From the NCBI RefSeq assembly GCF_024648825.1, contig NZ_JANBBE010000002.1, forward strand, positions 620,001 through 684,000: a stretch of DNA of 64,000 nt, given 5' to 3'. The DNA is from Lentzea californiensis (GTDB taxonomy: Bacteria; Actinomycetota; Actinomycetes; Mycobacteriales; Pseudonocardiaceae). Made by a program: the position numbers and the translations under genes. A model generated the notes under the pieces. The model did no database searches. It was not told the origin of the DNA and worked only from the letters and a program-made list of their open reading frames with translations. This document shows positions 33,993 through 42,995 of the stretch, in pieces. Position 1 is the first letter of the stretch; each line of letters starts with the position of its first letter.

Positions 33993-35150
33993 ATGAGAAT
34001 CGCAGTGGTAGGCGGGGGAATCGGCGGGCTGTGCCTGGCGCACGGGTTGCGCACGGCCGGCGTGGACGTGGCGGTGTACGAGCGCGACCTCTCGCGCACG
34101 GACCGCCTGCAGGGGTACCGGGTGCACATCAACCCGCACGGTGCCGCTGCCTTGAGAGAGTGCTTACCCGCAGTCAGCTGGGAGAGGTTCGAGCGGAGCG
34201 CTGGGACGGACGGCAACGGCTTCGGGTTCCTGACCGAGCATCTCAAGCCCCTGCTGGTGCTCGACCCGGACGAGGAAAGGCACTACTCGGCCAGCCGGAT
34301 CACGCTCCGGCAGGTGCTGCTCGACGGGCTGGACGTGCAGTTCGGCAAGCGCTTCGAGCGCTACGAGCAGGGCGACGACATCAAGCTGTACTTCGAGGAC
34401 GGCACGGCTGAGTCGTGCGACGTGCTGGTCGGCGCGGACGGCATCCGGTCGCGGGTGCGCGCGCAGTACCTGCCGCACGCGGGCACGGAGAAGATCGGCG
34501 TCACTGCGATCGCGGGCAAGCTGTTCCTCGACGACAACGACTGGGTGCCGCGGGAGCTGGTCGACAGGGCCAACACGGTCATCCCGACGTCCCGGGCCGG
34601 CATGTTCCTGGCCTCGCACGACGGGCTCGGCGTCACCGACGACGACGATCTGTTGTTCGACAACGTGCGTCCCTACCTGATGTGGGCCTACGCGGCCGCG
34701 GACCTGACCGTCCACGATGGACAGGACCTGCAACGCGAGGTGCTCGCCAGGATCGCCCGGTGGAGCCCCGAACTGACCCGGATCGTCGCGACCTCACCGC
34801 CCGAGACGATCAGCGAGTGGCGCATCCGGTCGTCCAGGCCGATCGAACGCTGGCAGCCGACGAACGTCACGTTGCTCGGCGACGCCGTCCACGCGATGAC
34901 GCCGATGAGGGGCATCGGGGCGAACATCGCGCTCAGGGACGCGCAACTGCTCGCGCGGTGCATCGCCGAAGGCGGTGACGCCATCGCCAGGTACGAGAAG
35001 GAGATGTACGACTACGGCTTCGCGGCCGTGCGTGACTCGCTCAAGGCCGCCCGTCAGTTCGCCGACGGTGGGCCGGTCGCACGGACGATCTTCAGGACCG
35101 TGCTCAGGACCGCGAGCGCCGTGCCCGCGTTGAAGCGCGCGATGTTCTGA
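33993..35150 (+). CDS. FAD-dependent monooxygenase (PHBH/UbiH type), 385 aa
   Basis: An aromatic-hydroxylase-type flavoprotein. RIAVVGGGIGGLCLAHGLR is the N-terminal FAD-binding Rossmann motif. VGADGIRSRVRAQYLP is the DG motif. VTLLGDAVHAMTPMRGIGAN is the GD motif that contacts the FAD ribityl and the active site. ATG 33993 is chosen because a TTG at 33978 lies within the operator and ahead of the Rossmann strand. The divergent TetR gene likely controls it. The substrate is not readable; these enzymes often detoxify antibiotics or modify aromatic compounds. Confidence 0.85.
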   Translation: MRIAVVGGGIGGLCLAHGLRTAGVDVAVYERDLSRTDRLQGYRVHINPHGAAALRECLPAVSWERFERSAGTDGNGFGFLTEHLKPLLVLDPDEERHYSASRITLRQVLLDGLDVQFGKRFERYEQGDDIKLYFEDGTAESCDVLVGADGIRSRVRAQYLPHAGTEKIGVTAIAGKLFLDDNDWVPRELVDRANTVIPTSRAGMFLASHDGLGVTDDDDLLFDNVRPYLMWAYAAADLTVHDGQDLQREVLARIARWSPELTRIVATSPPETISEWRIRSSRPIERWQPTNVTLLGDAVHAMTPMRGIGANIALRDAQLLARCIAEGGDAIARYEKEMYDYGFAAVRDSLKAARQFADGGPVARTIFRTVLRTASAVPALKRAMF

Positions 35151-35221
35151 GAATCAGTTTGAACCGTTCTGGCCTTCTCTGCGTGTGATGAGCGTCGGAG
35201 GCACTAGCCAGGAGGTTCAGG

Positions 35222-36385
35222 ATGATCCGCAGGGGTGTGGCGGTCGTCGCGCTGGGGTTGATCTCGCTGACCGCCTGCGCGGGGACGCCGGAGAGCAAGC
35301 CGGTGGCACAGCAGCAGCAAGAGGGCGCGGTGGCGTTGAAGACCGCGGAGATCGTGGACCTCGGCTCCGTCATCACCGACGACAAGGGCTTCACCCTCTA
35401 CCGGTTCGACGGCGACAAGCCCGGTCAGTCCACTTGCGACGGTCAGTGTGCCGCGGCCTGGCCTCCCGCCACGGTGCCCGGCGAGGACTTCTCGGTGAAC
35501 GGCGTCGACCAGGGCCTGGTCGGTTCCCTCGTCCGCAAGGACGGCAGCCGCCAGATCACCGTCGGCGGCATGCCTCAGTACCGGTTCGCCAAGGACACCA
35601 AACCCGGTGAGACCAAGGGTCAGGGCCTGCAGGGCAAGTGGTTCGCCACCGGTGCGGACGGCGCCCGCACCCAGCTCGCGGCACGAACGGGTGTCGTCGC
35701 GGGCCTCGGCGCGGTGCTGACCAACAACGCTGGCCTCACGCTCTACCGGTTCGACGGCGACACGGCCCAGCCGTCGGCGTCCACTTGCGACGGTGGCTGC
35801 GCGGAGAGCTGGCCGCCGGTGATCGTGGAGGGCGGTACGCCTCGGGTGAAGGGCGTCGACCCGAAGCTGCTCGGCACGGTCACTCGCGCGGACGGCAAGA
35901 AGCAGCTGACCGTCGCGAACTGGCCGCAGTACACGTTCAAGAACGACGGCAAGCCCGGTGAGGCCAAGGGTGTCACGGTGCCGAAGTGGTTCGCCACCGC
36001 CACCGATGGCAAGAAAGCCCAGCAGAACAAGGCGATCGCGCTGACCAGCGCGACCGTCGGGGACCTCGGCGTCGTCGCCACCGACTCCGACGGCATGACG
36101 CTCTACCGGTTCGACGACGACACCGCGGAACCGCCGGTGAGCAACTGCTCCGGCGACTGCGCGGTGCAGTGGCCGCCCGCCTTCGTCAGCGAGGGCTTCC
36201 AGGTGCAGGGCGTGGACGCCTCGCTCGTGGGGACGATCGAGCGGGACGGGAAGAAACAGCTCACCATCGCGGGGTGGCCGCAGTACCTGTTCGCAGGGGA
36301 CGAGGTCTGCGGTGATGCCAACGGGCAGGGCGTTGGCGGGAAGTGGTGGGCCACCAAGGCCGACGGAAGTCGCGCCGGCCGGTAA
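35222..36385 (+). CDS. Lipoprotein with three PF03640-type repeats, 387 aa
   Basis: A secreted lipoprotein: a signal sequence ends in a lipobox LTAC (Cys19). Three repeats of about 105 residues follow. Each has a TLYRFDGD-like strand, a CDGxCAxxWPP-like Cys pair (CDGQCAAAWPP, CDGGCAESWPP, CSGDCAVQWPP) and a QYxFxxD end. This is the secreted repeat of unknown function (PF03640), for which an electron-transfer or copper/heme role has been suggested. An AGGAGG ribosome site precedes the ATG. A strong terminator follows. Confidence 0.85.
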   Translation: MIRRGVAVVALGLISLTACAGTPESKPVAQQQQEGAVALKTAEIVDLGSVITDDKGFTLYRFDGDKPGQSTCDGQCAAAWPPATVPGEDFSVNGVDQGLVGSLVRKDGSRQITVGGMPQYRFAKDTKPGETKGQGLQGKWFATGADGARTQLAARTGVVAGLGAVLTNNAGLTLYRFDGDTAQPSASTCDGGCAESWPPVIVEGGTPRVKGVDPKLLGTVTRADGKKQLTVANWPQYTFKNDGKPGEAKGVTVPKWFATATDGKKAQQNKAIALTSATVGDLGVVATDSDGMTLYRFDDDTAEPPVSNCSGDCAVQWPPAFVSEGFQVQGVDASLVGTIERDGKKQLTIAGWPQYLFAGDEVCGDANGQGVGGKWWATKADGSRAGR

Positions 36386-36395
36386 GAGGGGAGAG

Positions 36396-36434
36396 GAAGG
36401 CCCCGGCGGGAAGCGGCACTCCGCCGGGGCCTTC
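36396..36434. terminator. Bidirectional hairpin between lipoprotein and alpha-galactosidase genes
   Basis: Perfect 14-bp arms (GAAGGCCCCGGCGG; CCGCCGGGGCCTTC) with an 11-nt loop, between two convergent genes. Confidence 0.8.
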
Positions 36435-36437
36435 TGC

Positions 36438-38528
36438 CTACTTGAGGCGCAACAGCAGTGCCTGCTCCGGTTCGAGCACCGGCAGCTGGACGCCGACCTC
36501 CGACAGCACGGAACCGGGCAGCTCCACGGACTTCCAGTCCGCGGGAAGCCTCTGGGTCAGCCTGGGTCGCCCGGCAGGAGCGTCGAACGACAGCCGGTAC
36601 GTCCGCGCGGGGTCGAGTCCAGGCAACCGCACCCGGCGCGGCTTGTTCTGCACCGAGGTCGCGAGCTGCACGTACCCGAACAGGGCCTCGGACCGGTCGG
36701 GGGCGACGATGCCGTGCACCCAGGCGGCGGGGTCCGGGTGGTCGGAGTGCACGGTGACACCGGTGTGCACCAACGACCGCACGTCCTTGTAGTACTCGAT
36801 CGCGGCCTGCAGCCCGGCCCGTTCCTCGTCCGTGGCCGAGTTGATGTCCCACTCGATCCCGAAGTGCCCGAACATCGCCGTGGCCACCCGGAACGACAGG
36901 TCGTGCACGCGCCCGGTCGTGTGCGATTTCGTGGGGCCGACGTGCGCGCCCATCAGCTCCGGCGGCAGGAACACACCGGTCCACCGCTGGATCAGCTGGC
37001 GTTCCAGGGCGTCGTTGCAGTCCGACGTCCACACCCGGTCGGTGCGCGAGAGCACGCCGAGGTCGATCCGCCCGCCACCGGACGAGCAGCTCTCGATCTC
37101 CACGTGCGGGTGCCGCAGCCGCAGCTCGTCCAGCAACCGGTAGAACGCGGCCGTCTGGTCGTGCACGCGCGAACCGATCAGGTCGCGGTTGTGGTCCCAC
37201 TTCACGAACGCGATGTCGTTGTCCGACAACACCGAGGAGACGCGGTCGAGGATGTACGCGTACGCCTCCGGGTGCGCGATGTTCAGCACCTGCTGGTTGC
37301 GCGACGGCGGCGGCAGCACGCCGGGACGCGGGCCGAGCACCCAGTCCGGGTGGGCGCGGTGGAGGTCGGAGTCGGTGTTGACCATCTCGGGCTCGAACCA
37401 CAGCCCGAACTCCATGCCGAGCGCGCGGACGTGCTTGATCAACGGCGTCAGCCCGTCGGGCCACACCGTCTCGTCGACGTACCAGTCACCGAGTCCGGCG
37501 GAGTCGTCGCGGCGGTGCCGGAACCAGCCGTCGTCCAGCACGAACCGCTCGACGCCCATCGCCGCGGCCGTGTCGGCCAGCGAGGTCAGCCGCGCGAGGT
37601 CGTGGTCGAAGTAGACGGCCTCCCACGTGTTGAGCACGACCGGGCGGGGACGCAGCGAACGCTCCCGCAGCTGCTGGTGGAACGCGGCGCTGATGCCGTC
37701 GATGCCCGTGGACGAATAGGCGGCGTAGAGCCACGGCGACTCGTACTCCTCGCCCGGCGCCAGCGTGATCTCGCCCGGCAGCAGCAGTTCGCCGCCGCCC
37801 AGGACGGGCAAGCCGTCGACCAGGTTCTCCGCGTACGTCACGTGGTTGCCGCTCCACGCCACGTGCAGCGCCCACACCTCGCCGTCGCGGAACGAGAACC
37901 CCGGCGTGCCGGCCAGCAACCCGATGGTCGCGTCGTGCCCGGTGCGGCCGCGGCGGTTCTCCCGCACCCAGGAGCCGTAGCTGAACGCCTGCCGCTGCGG
38001 TGCGCGCTCACGAGCCCAGCGCCCGGTGAAGTCGAGCAGTTCGGTGGCGTGCGAGGAGACGGGGAGCGCGGTTTCCAGGCCCTCCAGCGAATACGGCGTC
38101 TCACCGTCGTTGCGGACGACGTGGCGCAGCCGGAGCATGCCGGACGGCAGCAGCTCGACGGTGCCGGTCACGGTCAGCTCCGCGGCCTCGTCGGAGGCGA
38201 CGTAGCGGAAGATCGAGCCGTCCTCGCCGGAGAACGACGTCACCGCCAGCGCGGGCGCGAAGTGCTCGCCGCCGCGGTGGCCGCGCAGGCCGGGACGGCC
38301 GACGTACCCGGCACCGGCGTCGGGCAGCAGCGCGAGCGGGACCGGCTCGTCCGGCGCGTTGTTCGGGTTGGTCCACGAAACGGCGCCGACCAGGCCCAGC
38401 AGTGCGGCCTGGTCGACGTCTCCGAGCGTTCGCCCCCAGTGCGTCACGACCGGCAGGCTCGCGCCCGCGAGGGTGATGACGACGCTGGAGGTGTCGTCGT
38501 GCAGGTGCACGACCTCCGTGTTGCTCAT
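36438..38528 (-). CDS. GH36 alpha-galactosidase, 696 aa
   Basis: A glycoside hydrolase family 36 enzyme releasing terminal alpha-galactose. Visible in order: an N-terminal beta-sandwich region, PVVLNTWEAVYFDHDLARL and ERFVLDDGWFRHRRDD. FVKWDHNRD then carries the catalytic nucleophile Asp, and ESCSSGGGRIDLGVLSRTDR and WTSDCNDALERQ the acid/base Asp. No signal peptide is visible, so the enzyme is probably intracellular. ATG 38528 is chosen, since the extra eight residues upstream are not conserved in type. It stands alone, without a sugar transporter next to it. Confidence 0.9.
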   Translation of the reverse strand: MSNTEVVHLHDDTSSVVITLAGASLPVVTHWGRTLGDVDQAALLGLVGAVSWTNPNNAPDEPVPLALLPDAGAGYVGRPGLRGHRGGEHFAPALAVTSFSGEDGSIFRYVASDEAAELTVTGTVELLPSGMLRLRHVVRNDGETPYSLEGLETALPVSSHATELLDFTGRWARERAPQRQAFSYGSWVRENRRGRTGHDATIGLLAGTPGFSFRDGEVWALHVAWSGNHVTYAENLVDGLPVLGGGELLLPGEITLAPGEEYESPWLYAAYSSTGIDGISAAFHQQLRERSLRPRPVVLNTWEAVYFDHDLARLTSLADTAAAMGVERFVLDDGWFRHRRDDSAGLGDWYVDETVWPDGLTPLIKHVRALGMEFGLWFEPEMVNTDSDLHRAHPDWVLGPRPGVLPPPSRNQQVLNIAHPEAYAYILDRVSSVLSDNDIAFVKWDHNRDLIGSRVHDQTAAFYRLLDELRLRHPHVEIESCSSGGGRIDLGVLSRTDRVWTSDCNDALERQLIQRWTGVFLPPELMGAHVGPTKSHTTGRVHDLSFRVATAMFGHFGIEWDINSATDEERAGLQAAIEYYKDVRSLVHTGVTVHSDHPDPAAWVHGIVAPDRSEALFGYVQLATSVQNKPRRVRLPGLDPARTYRLSFDAPAGRPRLTQRLPADWKSVELPGSVLSEVGVQLPVLEPEQALLLRLK

Positions 38529-38626
38529 GCGGGCCCCGTCCACATCAAACACAAATGAACATTGCGCCGATCCTCAGATGCAGGCGGGGTGTTGTCAAGC
38601 GTTGGGGAATGTTGAGTTCTGTCTGA

Positions 38627-40024
38627 TCAGACGACCAGACTGAGCACCGCGGCGACCACGAAACCGACCACCGAGAGGATGGTCTCGAGGACCGTCCACG
38701 ACTGCAGCGTCTCCTTCACCGACAGCCCGAAGTACCGCGACACGATCCAGAACCCGCCGTCGTTGACGTGCGAGGCGATGATCGAACCGGACGCGATGGC
38801 CATGACGACCAGCGCGAGCTGCGGCTGCGAGTAGTCCAGGTCCGCCAGCACCGGTGCCACGATGCCCGCGGTCGTCACGATCGCGACCGTCGCCGAACCC
38901 TGCGCGATGCGGATGACGCAGCTGATCACGTACGCCAGTGCGATCACCGGCAGGCCGATGCCGGACAGTTCGGTCGCCAGCGTCTTGCCGATGCCCGTCG
39001 CGGCCAGCACGGCGCCGAAGAAGCCACCGGCACCGACCACGAGCAGGATCATCGCGACCGGCTTCAGCGAGGCGGCGGACAGTTCCGCGACCTTCTCCCG
39101 CGTCATGCCGCGCCGGAAACCCAGCAGCCAGAACGCGAGCAGCACCGAGATCGTCAACGCCACCGCGGGCGTGCCGAAGAACGTCGCCACCGAGTACAGG
39201 CGCGTGCCCTTGGTCAGCAGGATCGAGCCGAACGTGCCGGCGAGGATCAGCACCAGGGGCAGGCCGATGATCGAGAGCACCAGGCCGAGCGACGGCGGTT
39301 CGCGGCCGCCGTTGTCCTCACGCGCCGCCTCGGCCGCCGCCAGCATCTCCTCCGGCACCGGCACGTTGATGCGCTTGCCGATCCAGTACGAGTACAGGAC
39401 ACCGCCGACGAACCACGACGGCAGTGCCACGGCGAGACCCATGATGATGATCCAGCCGAGCGACACGCCCAGCAGACCGGCCGCCGCCACTGGTCCCGGG
39501 TGCGGTGGCATGAACGCGTGCATGACCGAAAGGCCTGCCAGCAAAGGCATGCTGAACAGCACGATCGACTTGCCGCTGCGCTTGGCCGCCACGTAGACGA
39601 GCGGTGCGAGCACGAAGATGCCGATGTCGAAGAAGACCGGCACACCGAAGATCAGGCCCGCGAGACCGATCGCGACCGGTGCCTTCTTCTCGCCGAACGC
39701 GTTCATCAGCTTGTCCATCAGGACCTGCGCGCCACCGGACGCCTCGAGGATCGCGCCCAGCAGCGTGCCGAGACCGATGATCGCGGCGATGTGCCCGAGG
39801 ATCGAGCCGAAGCCCTTCTCCAGCAACGAGTCCGAGGCCTTCTGCGCCGACCCGACCAGTTGCTCCACCGGCACGCCGGCCAGGAGGGCGACCAGCAGCG
39901 CCACGACGATCAGCGCGATGAACGGCTCGACCTTGAACTTGATGATCAGTAGCAGCAGCACCGCGATGCTGACTACCGCGAGGGTGAGCAAGCCCCCTGT
40001 TGAGTGTTGCAACCAGTCGATCAC
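38627..40024 (-). CDS. GntP-family permease, 465 aa
   Basis: A gluconate:H+ symporter-type permease with about a dozen hydrophobic segments. Characteristic motifs are IIGLGTLLGAILEASGGAQ, IFGVPVFFDIGIFVLAPLV, HAFMPPHPGPVAAA and AQGSATVAIVTTAGI. GTG 40024 overlaps the stop of the deacylase gene (GTGA), so the two are coupled; a longer open frame upstream is only read-through of the deacylase DNA. GntP transporters take up gluconate, related sugar acids and some hydroxy or D-amino acids such as D-serine. The operon suggests an amino or acylamino sugar acid or a D-amino acid. Confidence 0.9.
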   Translation of the reverse strand: MIDWLQHSTGGLLTLAVVSIAVLLLLIIKFKVEPFIALIVVALLVALLAGVPVEQLVGSAQKASDSLLEKGFGSILGHIAAIIGLGTLLGAILEASGGAQVLMDKLMNAFGEKKAPVAIGLAGLIFGVPVFFDIGIFVLAPLVYVAAKRSGKSIVLFSMPLLAGLSVMHAFMPPHPGPVAAAGLLGVSLGWIIIMGLAVALPSWFVGGVLYSYWIGKRINVPVPEEMLAAAEAAREDNGGREPPSLGLVLSIIGLPLVLILAGTFGSILLTKGTRLYSVATFFGTPAVALTISVLLAFWLLGFRRGMTREKVAELSAASLKPVAMILLVVGAGGFFGAVLAATGIGKTLATELSGIGLPVIALAYVISCVIRIAQGSATVAIVTTAGIVAPVLADLDYSQPQLALVVMAIASGSIIASHVNDGGFWIVSRYFGLSVKETLQSWTVLETILSVVGFVVAAVLSLVV

Positions 40025-41604
40025 GGGCGGCTCCTGAGTGAATGGCCTGGCAATGAGCCGGTGGCGGTTCCGTCGTCGATCACCGTCACCCCGTTGCAGA
40101 ACACGTACGGGATGCCGGCGGCCTGCTGTCGCGGCTCGTCGAACGTCGCCGTGTCGGCGATCGTCGTGGGGTCGAACAGCACCAGGTCGGCCGCGTAGCC
40201 CTCGCGGACCAGACCTCGGTCGGTGAGCCGCAAACGCTTGGCCGCGCGGCCGGTGAGGTGCTCGACGCACTCCTCCAGGCTCAGCACGCCCAGTTCGCGG
40301 ACGTAGCGCGCGAAGTACCGGGGGAACGTGCCCCACGCGCGCGGATGTGGCCGGTCGCCGACCAGCAGCCCGTCGCTGCCGCCGGTGTGCGCCGGATGCT
40401 TCATGATCGCCTGCACGTTCTCCTCGTGCCCCACGTGCATGAGGCACGAGGTACCCATCCGCTCGTCGACCAACACGTCGAAGTACAGCTCGCCCGGCGC
40501 GCGTCCCAGCCGGGTCGCCGACCGGAGCACGCTGGAGCCGACGAGGTGCGCGTTGCGCTCGTTGCGGACGCCGTTGATCTCGATGGAGTCCCAGTCGACC
40601 GGCACGCCGTGGCAGCCGTCCGACCCGGTCTCCTCGATCTCGGCCCGGATGCGCTCGCGGGTGTCCACATCGGACAACCTCGCCAGCGCCCTCTCCGGCC
40701 CGCCTTCGGTGGCCCACGAAGGCAGCAGCGCACTCAGATAGGTCGCGCCCGGCAGGTACGGGTAGGTGTCGAGCGAGATGTCGGCACCGTTCGCCATGGC
40801 GTCGTCCAGCAACGCCAGCAGTTCCGGTGCCTTGCCCTTGTTGACCGGGAAGTTCATCGTCGCGTGCGCGAGGTGCAGCGCGCAGCCCGAGCGCTTCGAG
40901 ACGTCCACCATCTCGGCGTAGGCCTCCAACGCGCCGGCGCCGTAGCTGCGGTGGTGCGGGCTGTAGAAGCCGTTGTGCTGCCCGACCACCTCGCAGAGCC
41001 GTACGAGCTCGGACGTGTCCGCGTACATGCCCGGCGTGTAGGTGAGCCCGGACGACATGCCCATCGCGCCCTCGGCGAGCGACTGCGCGAGAACGGACCT
41101 CATCGTGTCCATTTCGGACTCGGTCGGCGGCCGGTCGTCCCAGCCGACGACGAGCATCCGCAGCGTTCCCTGCGGCACGAGGTACGCGGCGTTCACCGCG
41201 ATGCCCTGGTCGAGCCGGTCGAGGTACTCGCCGACCGAACGCCAGTTCCAGTCGAAGCCCGGCGGGTCGTCGTTCCACCCGGCGAGCTGGCCGCGCAACG
41301 TCGCGAGCACCTCGTCGTCCACCGGCGCGTACGACAGGCCGTCCTGGCCGAGCACCTCGGTCGTGACGCCCTGCGAGACCTTCGCCAGGTGGTCGGGCTC
41401 GGCGAGGACCCGCAGGTCCGAGTGCGAGTGCATGTCGATGAACCCCGGCGCGAGCACCAGCCCGTCCGCGTCGATCGACCGCGTGGCGCTCACCCCGTTC
41501 CCGATGGACGAGATGACGCCGTCCTTGATCCCCACATCCGCCTGGTAGGCGGGTGCGCCGGTGCCGTCGGCGATCAGTGGTCCGCGCAGGACGACGTCGT
41601 CCAT
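40021..41604 (-). CDS. N-acyl-D-amino-acid deacylase-like amidohydrolase, 527 aa
   Basis: A D-aminoacylase of the amidohydrolase superfamily. LVLAPGFIDMHSHSDLRVL is the HxH metal motif. QGVTTEVLGQDGLSYAPVD follows, with the conserved acid and Cys/Gly context. Later HLAHATMNF, MHVGHEENVQ and HTGGSDGLLVGDRPHPR supply metal and catalytic residues, and GYAADLVLFDP is the usual closing motif. The family removes acyl groups from N-acyl-D-amino acids; here the neighbours suggest an N-acylated D-glucosaminate or D-serine-like compound. It lies between the PLP dehydratase and the permease, on the same strand. Confidence 0.85.
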   Translation of the reverse strand: MDDVVLRGPLIADGTGAPAYQADVGIKDGVISSIGNGVSATRSIDADGLVLAPGFIDMHSHSDLRVLAEPDHLAKVSQGVTTEVLGQDGLSYAPVDDEVLATLRGQLAGWNDDPPGFDWNWRSVGEYLDRLDQGIAVNAAYLVPQGTLRMLVVGWDDRPPTESEMDTMRSVLAQSLAEGAMGMSSGLTYTPGMYADTSELVRLCEVVGQHNGFYSPHHRSYGAGALEAYAEMVDVSKRSGCALHLAHATMNFPVNKGKAPELLALLDDAMANGADISLDTYPYLPGATYLSALLPSWATEGGPERALARLSDVDTRERIRAEIEETGSDGCHGVPVDWDSIEINGVRNERNAHLVGSSVLRSATRLGRAPGELYFDVLVDERMGTSCLMHVGHEENVQAIMKHPAHTGGSDGLLVGDRPHPRAWGTFPRYFARYVRELGVLSLEECVEHLTGRAAKRLRLTDRGLVREGYAADLVLFDPTTIADTATFDEPRQQAAGIPYVFCNGVTVIDDGTATGSLPGHSLRSRP

Positions 41605-41617
41605 CGGTGCACTCCTT

Positions 41618-42910
41618 CTAGAAGTAGGTGCGGATCAGGTCGACCACGGTCGTGCCCTGCACGACCGGGATCAGCTGCCACTTGTCGAACACCGTGCAGG
41701 GGTGCGACAGGCCGAGACCGATCCAGTCGCCGACGCGGACCGTGGCCTCGGGGCCCAACTGGAGGAACGCGTGCTGGTCGTTCAGCGCGGTGATCCTCGC
41801 CCCCGTCAGCGGGGCGATCGCGCCGTCGCCGCGGCGGACGAGCTGAGGTTCCGGCAGGCCCTCGTCGAACGACGCGTCGCGCTTGCCGATCGTCAGCAAC
41901 GCCAGGTCGCGCTGCGGCCGTGACGTCACCTGGGCCCAGGCCCGCAGGGCCGGGCGGAACGGCTCCACGCCGCCGATCCGCGCGAACGGCGAGATGCCGC
42001 GGTAGAAGCCGTCGTCGTGCGTGATGTACGCACCGCTGCGCAGCACCGGTGTCACCGGCATCGGCCACGGCTGCGACAGCGTCGTCGCGACCTGGTCGAA
42101 GTACGCGCTGCCGCCCGCGGTGACGATCACCGTGTCCAGCTCGTCGAGCAGTCCGGCGTCGGCCAGGCGCAGCACGAGCGCGCGCAGGTCGGTCAGGTAG
42201 CGGTCCACGATGGACTGCGACGACTCGGACGCGTCGTGCGCGAGCGCGCCCTCGTAACCGCCGGCGCCCACCAGTCGCAGCACCGGGCTCTGGGCCACCG
42301 CCCGCGCGACGCCCAGCGCCGTCTCCAGGTCGCGCGCGCCCGTCCGGCCGCCGGGGGCACCGAGCTCGACCAGCACGTCGACCGGCCGTGACGGCTGGAG
42401 CTCCTGCAGCGTCTCGCTCATCAGCGCGACCCCGGCCTCGGAGTCGGCCCAGCAGCTGAACTCGAAGCCGGGGTCCCGGTCGAGCTCGCGGACCAGCCAG
42501 CGCAGCGCGGCGGGGTCGAGCAGCTGGTTCGCCAGGAGGATCCGGTTCACCCCGAACGCCCGGTAGACCCGCAGCTGCGACGCGTTGGCCGCGGTGAGGC
42601 CCCAGACGCCGTGCTCGATCTGCCGCTGGAACAGCTGCGGCGCCATCGTGGTCTTGCCGTGCGGCGCCAGCTTGACGCCGTGGTTGTCGCACCACTTCGC
42701 CATCGTCGTCAGGTTGTGCGCCAGCGCGTCCTCGTCCAGCACGACGAACGGCCCGACGAACTCGTCGCCGAACAGGTCGAGGCGCCGGCCGGCGACTTCA
42801 CCGATCGTCGACCCGAACGTGCTCGACGGCAGGCCCTTGAAGCGCCAGCTGACCTGTTCCGACCGGATGTCCTCGACGGCTGCGAGGTCCATCTCCATCA
42901 GTTGTTGCAT
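41618..42910 (-). CDS. D-serine dehydratase-like fold-type-III PLP enzyme, 430 aa
   Basis: A pyridoxal-phosphate enzyme of the alanine-racemase-N / D-serine dehydratase (DSD1) group. VKLAPHGKTTMAPQLFQRQ holds the PLP Lys. The barrel continues with FEFSCWADSEAGVALM and VTAGGSAYFDQVA. In the C-terminal domain NDQHAFLQL and LSHPCTVFDKW supply the zinc His/Cys pair seen in DSD1-type dehydratases. Such enzymes remove ammonia from D-serine, D-threonine or D-glucosaminate. ATG 42910 lies inside a palindrome (42904-42920); ATG 42898 and 42892 are alternatives. It begins the minus-strand arm of a divergent catabolic locus. Confidence 0.8.
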   Translation of the reverse strand: MQQLMEMDLAAVEDIRSEQVSWRFKGLPSSTFGSTIGEVAGRRLDLFGDEFVGPFVVLDEDALAHNLTTMAKWCDNHGVKLAPHGKTTMAPQLFQRQIEHGVWGLTAANASQLRVYRAFGVNRILLANQLLDPAALRWLVRELDRDPGFEFSCWADSEAGVALMSETLQELQPSRPVDVLVELGAPGGRTGARDLETALGVARAVAQSPVLRLVGAGGYEGALAHDASESSQSIVDRYLTDLRALVLRLADAGLLDELDTVIVTAGGSAYFDQVATTLSQPWPMPVTPVLRSGAYITHDDGFYRGISPFARIGGVEPFRPALRAWAQVTSRPQRDLALLTIGKRDASFDEGLPEPQLVRRGDGAIAPLTGARITALNDQHAFLQLGPEATVRVGDWIGLGLSHPCTVFDKWQLIPVVQGTTVVDLIRTYF

Positions 42911-42920
42911 ATTTTGCAAC
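42904..42920. promoter_or_regulatory. Palindrome GTTGCA-5nt-TGCAAC, candidate IclR operator
   Basis: Perfect 6-bp arms around TATTT overlap the start codon of the PLP enzyme and lie in the 85-nt gap between divergent arms of the operon. A second imperfect dyad (ATGCT-9nt-AGCAT, 42938-42956) lies beside it. IclR regulators bind such sites, and an iclR gene is in the operon. Confidence 0.5.
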
Positions 42921-42995
42921 TCCCATTGCGCGATGTGATGCTGAGTTGTGTAGCATTCGGTCTCGCCGCCGTCAACGAACACCTCTGGAGCGCGC

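Noticed and set aside
36312..38558. A 748-aa plus-strand frame opposite the alpha-galactosidase
   Set aside because: No motifs, strongly biased composition, and the minus-strand GH36 enzyme is clear.
38627..41278. An 883-aa frame joining GntP to upstream sequence
   Set aside because: The upstream 418 residues are an out-of-phase reading of the deacylase gene; GTG 40024 with a GTGA overlap is the real permease start.
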